Positions 32,275 to 43,509 of a stretch of DNA of 64,000 bases are shown here, piece after piece. A program made the translations under genes and the position numbers. The notes beneath the pieces are model-generated. The model saw only the letters and a list, made by a program, of their open reading frames with translations, was not told the DNA's origin and did no database searches. The number at the start of each line of letters is the position of its first letter. Within the stretch, counting starts at the first letter, position 1. Source of the DNA: Carposina sasakii (lineage: Eukaryota; Arthropoda; Insecta; Lepidoptera; Carposinidae); contig CP053169.1 in assembly GCA_014607495.2 (NCBI GenBank), forward strand, positions 2,728,001-2,792,000, in the 5' to 3' direction.

Positions 32275-32405
32275 CATCATATAGACGACCTACCCAGGGT
32301 CGCGGGCGTCGGTTGGATGCAGGCTGCTTCCGACCGGTCGGAATGGAGGTTGTTGGGGGAGGCTTATGTCCAGCAGTGGACTTCTCAAGGCTGAGAATGA
32401 TGATG
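32275..32405 (-). repeat. Family B repeat
   Basis: The minus strand begins at an ATC triplet run, then GAGAAGTCCACTGCTGGACA, TCGGAAGCAGCCTGCATCCA and GCGACCCTGGGTAGG, matching 19400-19520. Confidence 0.65.
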
Positions 32406-32474
32406 ATTATGTATGTTACCGTGTGGTGTCGTCGGCAGAGTAGTATTGGTATACTATGGTGGTACCATACCACC

Positions 32475-32545
32475 CCATGTCTCCTCGTGGGTATCGGAAG
32501 AGGCGATTAAGTGGGCAGCAGCGCCTCCAGTATTGACATATTCCG
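32475..32545 (-). repeat. Family A repeat fragment
   Basis: Carries CTCGTGGGTATCGGAAGAGG and GGGCAGCAGCGCCTCC, the reverse complement of 20490-20550. Confidence 0.55.
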
Positions 32546-32979
32546 AAAATCATTTTAATTTAATTTAATTTATTTATTTAAGGAAGTAATACAGCCATTA
32601 CAATATTAAATAACTTAAACGTAAGTATCTTGACGCCATTGATGATACTTCACATACAGAGCCTCGAATAATGACAATATGTAAGGTCATAACAAGAATA
32701 GTTAACTAATTAAAATAACTTTAAACATGCGTTGTACTTTGTTTCAAAAAATGTGGTTGACTGCAAATTTATATATGACTACACATATAGGTATACTGTA
32801 ATTATAAATATCACATATTAAGTCGCGCAGTAGTGCGCGCAGTTTTAAAATAGTTTGTGGTAAGTGTTTTCTTAACCGAACTTACACTTGAACAAAATAA
32901 GTGGAATCCAAAACTCTCTGAAACTCGGTTGAAACTATTACTAGCTCTAATTAAAAAAGAGTTCTGTCTGTAATTCGTC

Positions 32980-33714
32980 CTAGCAAGCGGCACACAGAGA
33001 GGTAAGTTTCCTTAATTTTCTTGAAGGTACACTAATAGCTAATTTACTCAATAGTTCGGGACAGTTGACTGCTCCGTTGGCGATACCCATCAAAAAGCAG
33101 ATGTCACCAATCTCGCGTCGAATGTGTAAAGGGAGAAAATGGTAGTGATGACAACGTTGATCATAGTTGTCCGACCAGCGGTGAGCCTTATAATCTAGAA
33201 ATCGCAATAAACGTTTCTGAATGCTCTCAATGCGATTGATATAAATGTCGTAACAAGGATTCCAAACTTGTGACGCATATTCAAGATGACTTCTCACATA
33301 TGCACAGTATAAAATCTTTATCGTTTTGATGTTTCTAAAAGCTGACGATGTCCGCATTACAAAACCCATTGCGCCTGAGGCTTTACTGACAATACTGTCA
33401 ACGTGCTCGCCGAATATAAGTTTTGAATCGTGTAATACACCAAGATCTCTAATAGTATTAATCTTCTTAATAGGTTGATCTCCTAACATATAACCTAGGC
33501 CTAAGCTGGTCTTTTTCCTCAAGAAGGAGAGAAAAAAACACTTAGAGACATTCAAACTTAGTTTGTTAACTTTGCAGTAATCTTCAAATCTCATTAGGTC
33601 CTTCTGCAGTTTGAGGCAATCATTAGCGCTCTCTATTACTTTTAAGACCTTCATATCGTCAGCATACAGTAATATTTTAGAGTGATGAAAACATGTCTTT
33701 ATATCCATTATAAA
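32980..33714 (-). pseudogene. LINE RT, C-terminal part (YADD to end)
   Basis: Starts just upstream of LLYADDMKVLK and continues open through NKLSLNVSKC, RDLGVLHDSK, VRSHLEYASQVWNPCY and IQKRLLRFLDYK to a stop at 32980. These are the standard RT palm/thumb and LINE C-terminal motifs. It is close in type to the LINE at 4 kb (compare LEYASCIW and FMRFLNYK there). About 243 residues remain open, so loss of function is mainly from truncation and insertion. Confidence 0.8.
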
Positions 33715-33715
33715 T

Positions 33716-34005
33716 ACTAGTGGACGCCCGCGACTTCGTCCGCGTGGAAATTGAATTGTAGCTTATATGACACGTTTGTCGGTTTACCAAAGCAGCGCCA
33801 TCTATTGATTACTTACTCAACCAAGTCGAAAGGTATAACAGACAAATAATTAGCAATAAATTAAAATTACTATAATTTGAGATTTAAACTATCCTATCTC
33901 TCAAGTTGGATCGAACTGCACATGGTGTGCGAATTTTATTATAATCGGTTAAGTGGTTTAGGAGTCCATTGAGGACAAACATTGTGACACGAGATTTATA
34001 TATAT
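33716..34005 (+). repeat. Family F repeat inserted in the LINE RT
   Basis: Begins CTAGTGGACGCCCGCGACTT, has ATCGGTTAAGTGGTTTAGGA in the 3' half and ends TTATATATATTAAGAT, matching 28375-28705 in outline but with a shorter middle. Confidence 0.65.
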
Positions 34006-34222
34006 TAAGATAATAAAAAGTAGTGGTCCTAAAAGTGACCCTTGTGGTACTCCTGAGGGTATTCCATACCATACCGACGTATAACCATTGAGGGCAACAG
34101 CTTGATTGCGATTATCTACATATGAGGCAAACCACCTAAGAAGATCACCATGAATGCCCGCTTTCGCAAGCTTTTTCAACAGTATACAATGGTCAATTCT
34201 ATCGAAACACTTACTGTAGTCC
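34006..34222 (-). pseudogene. LINE RT, N-terminal remnant (FDR to GVPQGS)
   Basis: Minus-strand frame with KCFDRIDH at its truncated start, then LLRWFASYVDNR and SGVPQGSLLGPLLF, the conserved run before the RT catalytic loop. The frame then runs into the family F repeat. Confidence 0.75.
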
Positions 34223-34224
34223 TA

Positions 34225-34315
34225 CATCATACTACGATCACAAATCAGCCTGTCCAGCGTGGTGACTATGGACCTAAACTATGGCATTAGCTTTGTGGCG
34301 TGCCCTGGGGGAGTC
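34225..34315 (-). repeat. Family A repeat fragment
   Basis: GTCCAGCGTGGTGACTATGG and GTGGCGTGCCCTGGGGGAG in family order on the minus strand. Confidence 0.55.
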
Positions 34316-34319
34316 TTAA

Positions 34320-34560
34320 GTCCATATAATCACGCCTTTATCCCTTACGGGGTAGGCAGAGCATCAAGGGCCGATAGAACCACATGGTGCCACTTCTGAG
34401 CGATTTTGAGGGTATAGTTGAGATGTACAAGTTCGGTTAGTAGTGACAGGTGGTCAGCCCATCGCCTACAAAACAGCAAGACCCTCTTGTCCCTCTACTG
34501 ACGTGTACAGCATGCCCGGGAAGAAAGGCAGCTGTAGCATTATACGTTTTTTTTCACTCC
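34320..34560 (-). repeat. Family K repeat, near full length, minus
   Basis: Reverse complement of 16296-16535 across its length, ending at a poly-T run then CACTCCCGG. Confidence 0.7.
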
Positions 34561-35328
34561 CGGAGCAGCATAGAAGAATTAGGCTGATGTGGTTATGATA
34601 TCCCTTTGCAAGAGTATGCGGTGAGGCATGATCATGATGAATACCGACAGTATATTGCAGAGCTTCGTCCGCAGAAATAGTACTAAGTGTGTCATTATAA
34701 GATAGTGCTGAAGTGTTTGCCGTTGATCAGAAATTTTGCTCATAAAATTCTGATTTAGTTAAAATGCTCAAGTCACTTGACTTAAGTACATTTAAATTCT
34801 ATTACATACCACATTTCTCACATTTTATTTTTATACTTTTGATTTTTCGTATTTATAGGGTAGCTTTACCTATGTTGCTAATATTTAAATTAATTGAAAT
34901 TTGTACCTAATTATTTTCTATTAATTAGTACTTCTGTCATAGTAAGAAAAGTAAACCTACATGCATATATATATAGGTAGATAGATTCAATCTTTAATAT
35001 TATACATATGGTATTTTATTCAATTTCATATCTGAAGTACTTTATCATGGTGTGCCTAATAGTAACATAATGACTAACTTATCAACATGACTGCGTCATG
35101 GTAAAGTTTGTGATGGATGATAATGATCAAATGCATATTGATGATATTGTCATATCAGTAAGAGCTGCACAATTTACTATTTTTGAATGTTCACTATGGG
35201 TGCGCCCACCACCGGGCCCTACACTCTCCACTGACCCTAATACAATTTCATTTATTTTTGAATGATCCAAAATGAGTCTTAAAATCTTTGTGGGAGACAA
35301 AATAAAAGATGACAAATATGGTCACAGA
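34561..35328. other. Non-coding stretch
   Basis: No repeat matched. It may include the 3' end of the minus-strand transcript of the 35586-36128 ORF. Confidence 0.35.
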
Positions 35329-35334
35329 ATTTAT
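35329..35334 (-). terminator. Possible poly(A) signal for the 180-aa ORF
   Basis: AATAAA on the minus strand about 250 bases downstream of the stop codon. The position is plausible, but AATAAA is common in AT-rich DNA. Confidence 0.3.
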
Positions 35335-35585
35335 TTTAACGCAAGTTTTTAAGATTTTGCAAAAAATCAAACTCAAAAATGAAAATTTCATACTAAGATG
35401 ATAACTAAAACTTATATACACATTTACGAGTATATCTAACTATTGCAAAACTAAAGAGTACTTTTTACAAATTGGATACAAATAAATTAAGTTAAAACAA
35501 AAGAATATTAACTTACATAACACAAAACGTAATTTACAAATTAATGAGTCAGCAAAATGTCCATCACACAGCAAACACTTTAGCA

Positions 35586-36128
35586 CTATCGTATCATTAA
35601 GATATCAGTGTAATTACTAAGAAACATGCTCAACATCACTATCGGCGGGTATTCTACAGTCATATGTTTCACTGCATACTCATGCCATAGGCATCGCATA
35701 TACGGGGTCAGTTTAGCTACAACTGCAGTCACTAGACGAGGATCCAAGAGATACCAGGGCTTCACAAGGTTGAGAATATTCAAATTGTTTTTTAGTTCTT
35801 CAGAAAATTTGCAGATCTCTGCTGATTCCGGTATAGGCAAGTTTCGTATATTTTCGAAGCATTGCATTGCAAACAGGTTTATATCCACTTGGGGCTGTTC
35901 CACTGGCTTCTTCGCAGCGTTAACGTTTTCTTGCATCCACAGGACATTAACTGAATCTTTAACCTCAGTCGTTTTGTTATTGACTTCAACATTATCTTGC
36001 ATGTAATGGACATTTTTCACAATTTTATTTATTTCTCCTTGATTCAAATTGCATTGTTGGTAAAATTGTTCTGCTAAATCCATGACGATATCACAAGTTG
36101 AAGGTTTACTTTCCGTCACAAACTCCAT
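35586..36128 (-). CDS. Intact single-exon ORF, weakly BEL/Pao gag (DUF1759)-like
   Basis: 180 residues from ATG, no introns and no internal break. The N-terminal half is acidic/polar (EFYQQ-type helices, repeated VKN/VN blocks). The C-terminal half (about 95-175) has a hydrophobic pattern, ending LVTAVVAKLTPYMRCLWHEYA then PPIVMLSMFL. That pattern resembles the KL-x-W and 'FL' segments of the DUF1759 gag domain of BEL/Pao retrotransposons. No protease or RT follows. A TATAAAAA box lies 119-126 bases upstream of the ATG, with an initiator-like TTAGTT about 30 bases below it. It could be a recent gag fragment, a captured (domesticated) gag, or an unrelated orphan gene. The call of a real coding region is moderate; the family call is weak. 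Confidence 0.45.
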   Translation of the reverse strand: MEFVTESKPSTCDIVMDLAEQFYQQCNLNQGEINKIVKNVHYMQDNVEVNNKTTEVKDSVNVLWMQENVNAAKKPVEQPQVDINLFAMQCFENIRNLPIPESAEICKFSEELKNNLNILNLVKPWYLLDPRLVTAVVAKLTPYMRCLWHEYAVKHMTVEYPPIVMLSMFLSNYTDILMIR

Positions 36129-36220
36129 TATTTCTTATTTTATTATTTCTTTGTGGACATCCAAAACTTTGAAATCACAGACTTTGTTAACAGCTTTGAC
36201 ACTCTGACAATCAGGTAGCA

Positions 36221-36254
36221 ACTAAGAAATATTTGTGCAGACTTCCTTTTTATA
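36221..36254 (-). promoter_or_regulatory. TATA box and initiator-like site for the 180-aa ORF
   Basis: The minus strand has TATAAAAA at 36254-36247 and TTAGTT at about 36226-36221. The spacing of about 30 bases and the roughly 95-base leader to the ATG suit an RNA polymerase II core promoter. Confidence 0.35.
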
Positions 36255-37680
36255 CTTGTTTACGTTCAAATGCATTGTTTGGGGGTATTCTGTTATTAGT
36301 CATTTTGTAAGCTTGACCGGTGTAATTAACCAATCAGGACATCCTAAATTTGTAGACCTCTCACTAAAATAATTTTTAATATGTCTGTAAGTGGGAACAA
36401 TACTTGGTGAATAAAATTTATTATTATTATTATATTATTATTTTGTTTTTTTTTATTTATTATAGGATTTTGCGGAGTGGTGATTTTATTACTAACTATT
36501 CGCTATAATAAAATGAATAAGTTTTTTTTATTTTTTTTTCATATTATTATTACAAGTGGCCCGCCCTCGCTTCGCTTCGGTACATATCAATACATATACA
36601 ACTTTTTTATATTTATTTATATTTCGGGCGTTCTTAGAGTAGCCCTAATCCGATTTCAGTGGTGATTTTATTACTAAATATACGCTACAATAAAATAACG
36701 CCAACCCTCCTAGCCCACGTAGTCTTAGAACGTTATATGACAGCGCGTGCCAGGAGGTCTTGTGTCGTGGGTACTAAGCAACGGTATATTAATACATAGA
36801 TAAGTATAGAAACATCCATACTCGGAAACAAACATCAATATATCATATATGTTTTAGTTATTATTATACAACACTATATATTAATAAATACCCATCCCAA
36901 TCTCAGCACCCTATACCTAAGAATAACTCTAGGAAAAGAAGAGATATTTTCCCGGATAAACTAACATAATATTTCTTTATGCGGCATTTAATACCTAGAT
37001 GTTGTGACCTCTAAGGTGGCTGACTATGCTTTTATTTTATTTTAATTAGATAAGTTCAATTTATAACTGTAGGTAATAAACGATGTGATAAATAAAAATT
37101 CTTATAATATAATACCTATTCATGGAATTTTCCTTTTGGAACTAAGCATTTTGAATAAGCCCTTAAGAATCCAATTACCTTAGCTTACCTATTAAACAAA
37201 TTTCTTCACCACACATTATATTGAATTGAATTATGTACGAGTATTGATTTGCTTTTATTTTATTTTACGGCCGAATACTCAAACGTCACTCAAATACAAT
37301 TCTCACGTAAAGAGCTCTTAAATTTAAGCATATCTCAAATTAAAGTATACACGAAGGCTACTCAAACGATTTGAAGGCATGATCAGCTAAGCAGTCTGAC
37401 GTTTGGAAAAATCATCCCTAAGTTTTTTATTTTATTTGCTTAGTGTATTAACACTAACACCATCGCAGCCGATGCAATAACAGTTTTGCTGTAATATCAG
37501 ACACAAACAAACAATCTAAAATGCCTAAAATACCATCTAAAATGAATTATGAATAAATACAGAAATATAATATGTTGGACAATAGAAGGGTAAAGTATTA
37601 TGCTTATCAAAGATAATGATATTGCTCATTTGTACCTGACTCCTAATGACGAGAACATATTATGTAGTTTATATCCCATA
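36255..37680. other. Non-coding stretch with a direct repeat
   Basis: GGTGATTTTATTACTAA plus a following CGCTA-AATAAAAT block occurs at 36476-36514 and again at 36659-36697, four mismatches in about 38 bases. The DNA between includes AAGTGGCCCGCCCTCGCTTC, which resembles a family F head. Nothing else is recognised. Confidence 0.4.
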
Positions 37681-37693
37681 GGGGTAGGCAGAG

Positions 37694-37843
37694 ACTAAAT
37701 GGAGATCAGTGGGCTAAGCACGAACCTCTCGATAGTCCGTAACGCTATCGTCCAACTGTCAAATCACATAGATTTTGCTAGCGAGTCGCTAGCGTTACGC
37801 CGCGTTAAAAGGTTCGTGCTAACCCAACTGATCTCCATTTAGT
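37694..37843. mobile_element. Small MITE with inverted flanks
   Basis: The core element is 37710-37825: TGGGCTAAGCACGAACCT and its inverted AGGTTCGTGCTAACCCA. The next 16 bases on each side (ACTAAATGGAGATCAG and its complement) are inverted as well. Inside is GCTAGCGAGTCGCTAGC. A sister copy is at 63435-63551. Confidence 0.7.
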
Positions 37844-37849
37844 ACGTTC

Positions 37850-37920
37850 CAAACATACCTCTTTCGCCTCATCCACATTCATTAAATTCTTCATACATGC
37901 TCGCCTTCAAATTATTTACT
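37850..37920 (+). repeat. Family D repeat fragment
   Basis: ACCTCTTTCGCCTCATCCAC, ATTAAATTCTTCAT and ATGCTCG recur at 42480-42540 and 59488-59540. Confidence 0.45.
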
Positions 37921-38513
37921 TTTCATGTTATTATTATTATTATTGTCATAATATTGCGTTTATGGTTATCGGTTTCCGAGAATGCCATTGTTCTTAATCA
38001 CAATGAATTAGAAAAGAGCAAAGAAGTAGCCGAAAAAAGGGGTAGATTTATTTATAAAGCATTAAGATGATGAAGTATTTAATCATATTTTTACGCTGTA
38101 GCTTTTTTATTAGTTTCGATATCATTACTAAGCCTCGTCTAATATTAGACACTATTTAATCAAGTTAATTTATTAAGGCTCTGCACCTATATCATTAGGC
38201 TATCTTCAGCTATTGAATATTTACGGTCCTCTCCTATCACATCTCTTATCTTCCTTGTGTCACCTATGTCTTCACTAATTGCTGACTAAGCTGAAATTTC
38301 TGTATACTGATACATTCATTGTATGGTTCTATTACGTTACCTAAAATGGTAATTAAATTATAACAGAGTGGACATTAATATCCTAAACTCTAACTCGTAT
38401 CTTTGCTAAAGCAAATATATATGTAGTAGATATGATACCCAACAAATAAAATCTGTAAAATTTCTGAACTCATAATTCTACGGGTATTAAAGTTTATACA
38501 AATTTACTTTAAA
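37921..38513. other. Non-coding stretch, nothing recognised
   Basis: Includes a short TTA triplet run near 37930. No gene or further repeat. Confidence 0.35.
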
Positions 38514-38575
38514 GCCTCGAGCACACCGGATACGTATGCGTGCACGTAAGCGTAGACGTACACGTACCTCTGAGT
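38514..38575. repeat. Single arm of the 17964-18168 MITE
   Basis: Begins GCCTCGAGCACACCGGATAC and matches the left arm of that element for about 60 bases, ending at GTACCTCTGAGTTAG. The other arm is absent. Confidence 0.65.
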
Positions 38576-38589
38576 TAGGTTTATTGTAA

Positions 38590-38765
38590 CATCATCATCA
38601 TCATCATCATCCTATTGTAGTCCTATTACATACCTACTCTATATTTATATATGTACATACCTACATGCATACAACAGCCTATTACAGTCCTCTGCTTGAC
38701 GTAAGCCTCACCAGGGCATGCTACAAGGCTCGATCTTCCGTTTTCGCCATCCATGTATTTATAAA
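38590..38765 (+). repeat. (ATC)n run and family C repeat
   Basis: An ATC run of seven units, then a copy with CAACAGCCTATTACAGTCCT, GGGCATGCTACAAGGCTCG and CCGTTTTCGCCATCCATG, like 45035-45170. Confidence 0.5.
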
Positions 38766-38989
38766 TATTTCCATTGAAAAATATGAGACAAGCAATTCAC
38801 ATACAATCTATTTAAAATGCATAGAGTGACTGAAGTCTCTCATGTCTTGATTACATAATTCGATTCCATAATGTTATGGTAATTCACGGGTATGTATGTG
38901 GTTATGGTTTGAAACACTCGCAATCTGTCGACTAACAGTTTGTCGTAACTACGTTCTTTCGAACCTCAATTCATCGTATTTCGAAGTTC

Positions 38990-39176
38990 AATTGGACGTA
39001 GTTATGCAAACGGGAATCAACCCACTAACGTATTAAATAAAATTTTGGGCTACATAAGCATTCAAATATAAACTTTCTATCAACCTTGTAAACATCAAAA
39101 TAATCTGTAAATTTTGTTAGAATTCGATCTTACTGTTTATGTGGGTTGTTTCCCGTTTGCATAACTACGTCCAATT
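38990..39176. mobile_element. Palindromic MITE, 187 bp
   Basis: AATTGGACGTAGTTATGCAA and TTGCATAACTACGTCCAATT are perfect inverted ends. The repeat continues through ACGGGAA(T/A)CAACCCA. No coding content. Confidence 0.75.
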
Positions 39177-40544
39177 ACGGACTCAATAAAGGGGATTTTT
39201 TTTTTACAAATGCTAAAGTAACCGATATATTTATGCTACTTTGATATAAAAACAAAATGCTGGGCAAATAACGGAGTATAATTAACGGAAAAAGAACTTG
39301 CTCTTATAATATGTATATTTTTTGGTGATTTAAAAGGTACCTATTGATTTATTTACTAATCGATAAAATATTACATAGTATACTGCACACTCTTTCTGGT
39401 TTAAATAATAATAGTGCAATCATATTACCACCATTAATAACCCGCGTAATTACGTCCTGCTTTACCAGTATAGCTTCCAATTATTATACTAATTAGATGA
39501 TCTGACCAGTCATTTAGATAAGGGGCTGAAATGGGCTGAATGCTAATGCGATATCACGCAGGATTAAGATGGGGAATTCCCGTGCTGCCATTTCAAAATA
39601 ACATTTACATCACGGCGGTAGGCTCATCCAGTTAAAAAACTATACCTGATTAAAATTACAGCGTGTTTTTTAACCGACTTCAAAAAAGAGAGGTTATCAA
39701 TTCGTCTGTATGTTTTTTTTTCTGTGTGTTACCTCAGAACTCCGTCAGTATTTTTTTATTTACTTTTTTATAGTTTGTCATGGTATGCTTCCAAGTTGGT
39801 CCCATATTCACCATGTCAGGATCTGATGATGGGATTTTGGAGAAATCGAGGGCAATCCTCAAATATTATAGGCACATGTAGTCTGTTTTTATACTTTTAC
39901 TGAGCGTTTTGATCACCTACATATAAAACATAACATCTGATGATGGAATCTCTAAGGAATCTAGGGATATCCTCAAATATAATAGGCACGAGTAGTCCGT
40001 TTTTAGATTTCTATAGAGAATTTTGGTCAGCTACACATAATATAAAGGAAACGAGGGTCTGATGATGGAGCCGCCGAAAAACAGATAGTGGAACTTTTTA
40101 GTAACAAAATCCCCCTATGGCATACTACGTCCAGTAGTGGACTGCAATAGGCTTATGAAGATGAAGATAATTGTGTTAAGTGGTGAAATTATATGTTGCG
40201 TTAAACCGTGTCCGAAGTAAGATGGTTATAGAGGAAGAGGTAGACATGAGAATAATGAGATGACGGATAATAGGGATGAATGAAATAAAAGTACCTATCC
40301 CAAATGATTGGGAACAGGGCAGGAAGAAGGAGTGTAATTATATGTTGCTTATGTTGTCAGACGTAAAGTTTCGAAGCCTAGTCATTTCTCTCTTTTGTCA
40401 TGTGGCCTATTTAATCATTTGCTGGCATATCAATCTGACAATATTATGCCTTCTAAACTTCGTACACGGCTTAACGCGATATATATTTGCCCTTTAGTAA
40501 AATTTTACTTTAGTAAGCTCGAGTTTTGGGAGTAAGTCGGTTTT
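39177..40544. other. Non-coding stretch
   Basis: Contains a TTAACCGACTTCAAAAAAGA motif near 39670, common in insect repeats, and three spaced copies of TCTGATGATGG(A/G)(A/G/T) between 39822 and 40065. A family A tip is seen at 40118-40160. No gene. Confidence 0.35.
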
Positions 40545-40915
40545 TCGTTATAAAAAAATTATCGTTGCTACCCTTTCGTACGTACTCTATAGATCAAATA
40601 AAGTTAGTTTATGCCAAAAAAATGCTGGGAAACGATGTAATAAAAAAAAATGTTACTTGATCCGGCGAAATTTATAGTATCCAGTCTTTATGCTAGTTTT
40701 TTCATAGACAGATATTAATTATTTCTCGTGAAAAAATCTTGTTATGCGCGACTATGTGCATTTAATGCAGAAAAACGCAGTCTATTTACTCAACTTTGGA
40801 CCCTAATATCTTGGGAACTAGACACTTCTCAGGTATGCTTCCATGGAGAAAAATTATCGTGATGATGAGGAGATTCCGTAGTTTTCGGGAACGTTGACGA
40901 CCAAAAATCACCCTG
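40545..40915. mobile_element. MITE of the CAGGRTG family, left end lost
   Basis: Matches 23452-23828 from the ACGTACTCTATAGATCAAAT region to the terminal CACCCTG and flanking TA (40916-40917). The left terminal repeat is not recognisable. Confidence 0.65.
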
Positions 40916-40959
40916 TATAGGTATTATTTAAACTCACGGCTATGTCTAATAGGGACAGA

Positions 40960-41040
40960 TGTTATAACCAGGTTAGCTGGTAGAGAAGGCCATGGAAGGC
41001 ATTAAGCTCGCCCTTATACCTATATTTTTTTAGTAACAAA
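40960..41040 (+). repeat. LINE 3' tail fragment (family H)
   Basis: GGTAGAGAAGGCCATGGAAGG and GCATTAAGCTCGCCCTTATAC match the tails at 29800-29895 (minus) and 57280-57350. Confidence 0.55.
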
Positions 41041-41559
41041 ATTTTATTTACTTGTTTTTACTTATATCTGGTTAATTTATACAAAGTAGTAATATTTTTT
41101 TTTTCTTTCGCATAATTAAATTCTTATGATAAACCCAGTCTTATCTTAAATTGAACTTAAGTAATATAAAACACCTCATAGAGGCCACTAGAATAATTAA
41201 AATGTGAGACATAATATTACAACATGTGCTTAACTAAATTACGGTAGCATAGGTCACATTACTAACCTAGTCACTTAAGTTTTCTCGCATACCTACTAAC
41301 TCAATTATGGACTCTGTCTGAAATAAATAGTTTTTATTTTTATTTATTTTATTATACTTATTTTGTGATGGGAGATCCCGAGCTTATCCGAACGGGAAGG
41401 TCGGGGAGATTAGGGTACTGACCTAGTTTCACTTATCAATCGGACCATCCCTGTAGTCTGTTACAACACAATATATGTACGAGCATTTAGTGATGAGAAT
41501 TGCACTGAAATAAAGTTAAATGATTTTAGTTTTGAGTTAGTATGATTGATGAATCATAC
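41041..41559. other. Non-coding stretch, nothing recognised
   Basis: AT-rich. The 41380-41430 part is GC-richer, without a match in the window. Confidence 0.35.
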
Positions 41560-41700
41560 ACACATGGACACGGCTGTCTCCTCGAAATGGGGTAGATAGA
41601 ATTACAGTATCATAGATGAGATCCCACAGCCATATTTAGCGTTGTTAAAAAGGCCAAGGTCAATCCAGATTTCTATAGCCAATGTTATACACAACTGCAG
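41560..41700 (-). repeat. Family E repeat fragment, minus
   Basis: CACGGCTGTCTCCTCGAAAT, GGGGTAGATAGAATTACAG and CCCACAGCCATATTTAGC are the complement of the family's 3' half. Confidence 0.55.
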
Positions 41701-42429
41701 TACTCTTAAGTTTTCTATTGTATGATTAGTAAATAGAAGTTTTTGGTTTAGATATTCTGCTCGCTGTAGGTACTATGATTAGATCTGAATCTGATTCAAA
41801 AGGAGGGAAGGATCCTGTTGTATCACCATCAACATCTCTCCATATAAGATTTCCAGAACCCGTGGATAATGCACACTTTTGAAGAAATTCTACGTCAATT
41901 TCAAATTAACTTAGAGTTGAACCTAGTTGATTTTTATTTCTCTCCTTTTTGTGTCAGATTCATCCCTATTCTTAGGCACATGGTTATTTTTACAACCTAT
42001 TTATTTCATAAAAATTTTATAGATGGAATTTTTTCTCGATTTGACAACAATGATGAGCGATTTTCACCTTGATTTTTGCTTCACTACTCGGCATACATTT
42101 GTCATTGATAACTCCACCTGGGGATTAATTTTTCTACATCTTGCATAGATCGGGTCGGTACAGCGTACACACACGTTTCGATTATTTTATGGGAATACTC
42201 GCGCCTATAATCTGATTTTTGCTTGGCGGTAGATTCCCTTAAGTTGATTTGCTCGCCCTTTTATGCTACATAATGAGCATTAGCATTTGGAAATACCTAC
42301 TTAGCGGTACGTCGCGTTTCGTAACAGCTATTAAAGAACGGAAAATATTGATTAACTATACCCATACATTGAATATATTTACAAAAAGACACGGCTGAGT
42401 TCATGAAATGGGTAGATTGAACTGCAGTT
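41701..42429. other. Non-coding stretch
   Basis: A 67-codon open frame (41869-42072) is seen with no domain. No repeat matched. Confidence 0.35.
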
Positions 42430-42613
42430 GTTAATTATCAATGACAAGTTGCTGGATCACCTCTTGAGTTCTTTAGTCAAAAATACCTCTTTCGCCTCGT
42501 TCACATTCGTTAAATTCTTCAACATGCTCGTCGGTTTCTGCCTGTCCCCTTTCCTGCCTGTCCTGTAGTTCTGGCTAAATCATTTTAGGAGCACAGCCAT
42601 GTCTATATATCTA
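42430..42613 (+). repeat. Mixed family E and D repeat fragments
   Basis: ATCAATGACAAGTTGCTGGA and GAGTTCTTTAGTC resemble E. ACCTCTTTCGCCTCGTTCAC (42480-42540) is D. The end is again E-like (CCTGTAGTTCTGGCTA...GGAGCACAGCC). Confidence 0.45.
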
Positions 42614-43040
42614 TATGTATACAGGGTGTTTGTGACAGCCAGACAAATATTGATACCATGACTTCAGACCATGATTCTAAGGCGGAATACACTGAAAATT
42701 TTCGCAGGCAAAATCGAAAATTTTACGTAATTTTTTTCATATTTTAAGAAAAAAAAAGTTTAGTTCGTTTAATTATGTCTTAGATTAAGACTTAAAAATA
42801 AAATTTTAACCAAAAGATCATTTTCAAAAAAACGTTCAAAAAGTTTCTTCAAAAAAGTTTAAATAACTGATTAACCCCAATGGAGTCACAAGTGATCCAG
42901 AAAACAGCAATGTGTCACATCATAACCAATAAGCCACAGGATCGCCCGAAACACTTGGCGCGGAGAGGAAAGATTACTGATAATAAAATTAAAAATACAT
43001 TTCCCGCGAGTTATAACACTGTCGTATAACTCAACACAAT
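42614..43040. repeat. Left end of another CAGGGTG-type element
   Basis: TACAGGGTGTTTGTGACAGCC at 42619 has the terminal motif of the TA-flanked MITEs, but the body differs and no right end is found before the next element. Weak. Confidence 0.35.
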
Positions 43041-43080
43041 GGTATTTTTTTTCCATTTCTTTATTAATAATTTTATAATA

Positions 43081-43464
43081 CAGGGTGATTTTTGGTCGTC
43101 AACGTTCCCGAAAACTACGGAATCTCCTCATCATCACGATCATTTTTCTCCATGGAAGCATACATGGGAAGTGTCTGGTTTCCAAAATATTAGGGTCCAA
43201 AGTTGAGTAAATAGACTGCGTTTTTCTGCATAAATGCACATAGACGCGCGTAGCAGGATTTTTTCACGAAAAATAATTAATATCTGTCTATAAAAAAACT
43301 AACATAAACACTAGACACTATAAATTTCGCACGATCAAGGAATTTAAATTTTTTTTTCAAAAAAAATATTTTTTTTTCCCAGCATTTTTTTTGGCATAAA
43401 CTTACTTTATTTCATGTATAGAATACGTACCCTTCGTTAAAGGTGGCCACAAAAAAACACCCTG
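43081..43464 (-). mobile_element. MITE of the CAGGRTG family, minus orientation
   Basis: 384 bp, CAGGGTG...CACCCTG with flanking TA (43079-43080, 43465-43466). Reverse-complement copy of the element at 43510-43892. Confidence 0.75.
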
Positions 43465-43509
43465 TATATAATATCTTGACTAAGATAAAAAAAACACTTC
43501 TCCATAATA

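Larger units (their letters stand above)
32550..34222 (-). mobile_element. 5'-truncated LINE split by a family F repeat
   Basis: Holds the C-terminal half of an RT, a 3' UTR and an (AAATT)n-type tail at 32553-32580. The 5' end is lost just inside the RT palm. The family F repeat at 33716-34005 sits between the GVPQGS motif and the YADD motif. Typical product of incomplete target-primed reverse transcription followed by a later insertion. Confidence 0.75.

Noticed and set aside
37430..37520. CRISPR-like or tandem array in the short-repeat regions
   Set aside because: No evenly spaced identical repeats occur anywhere in the window, and the sequence is clearly eukaryotic.
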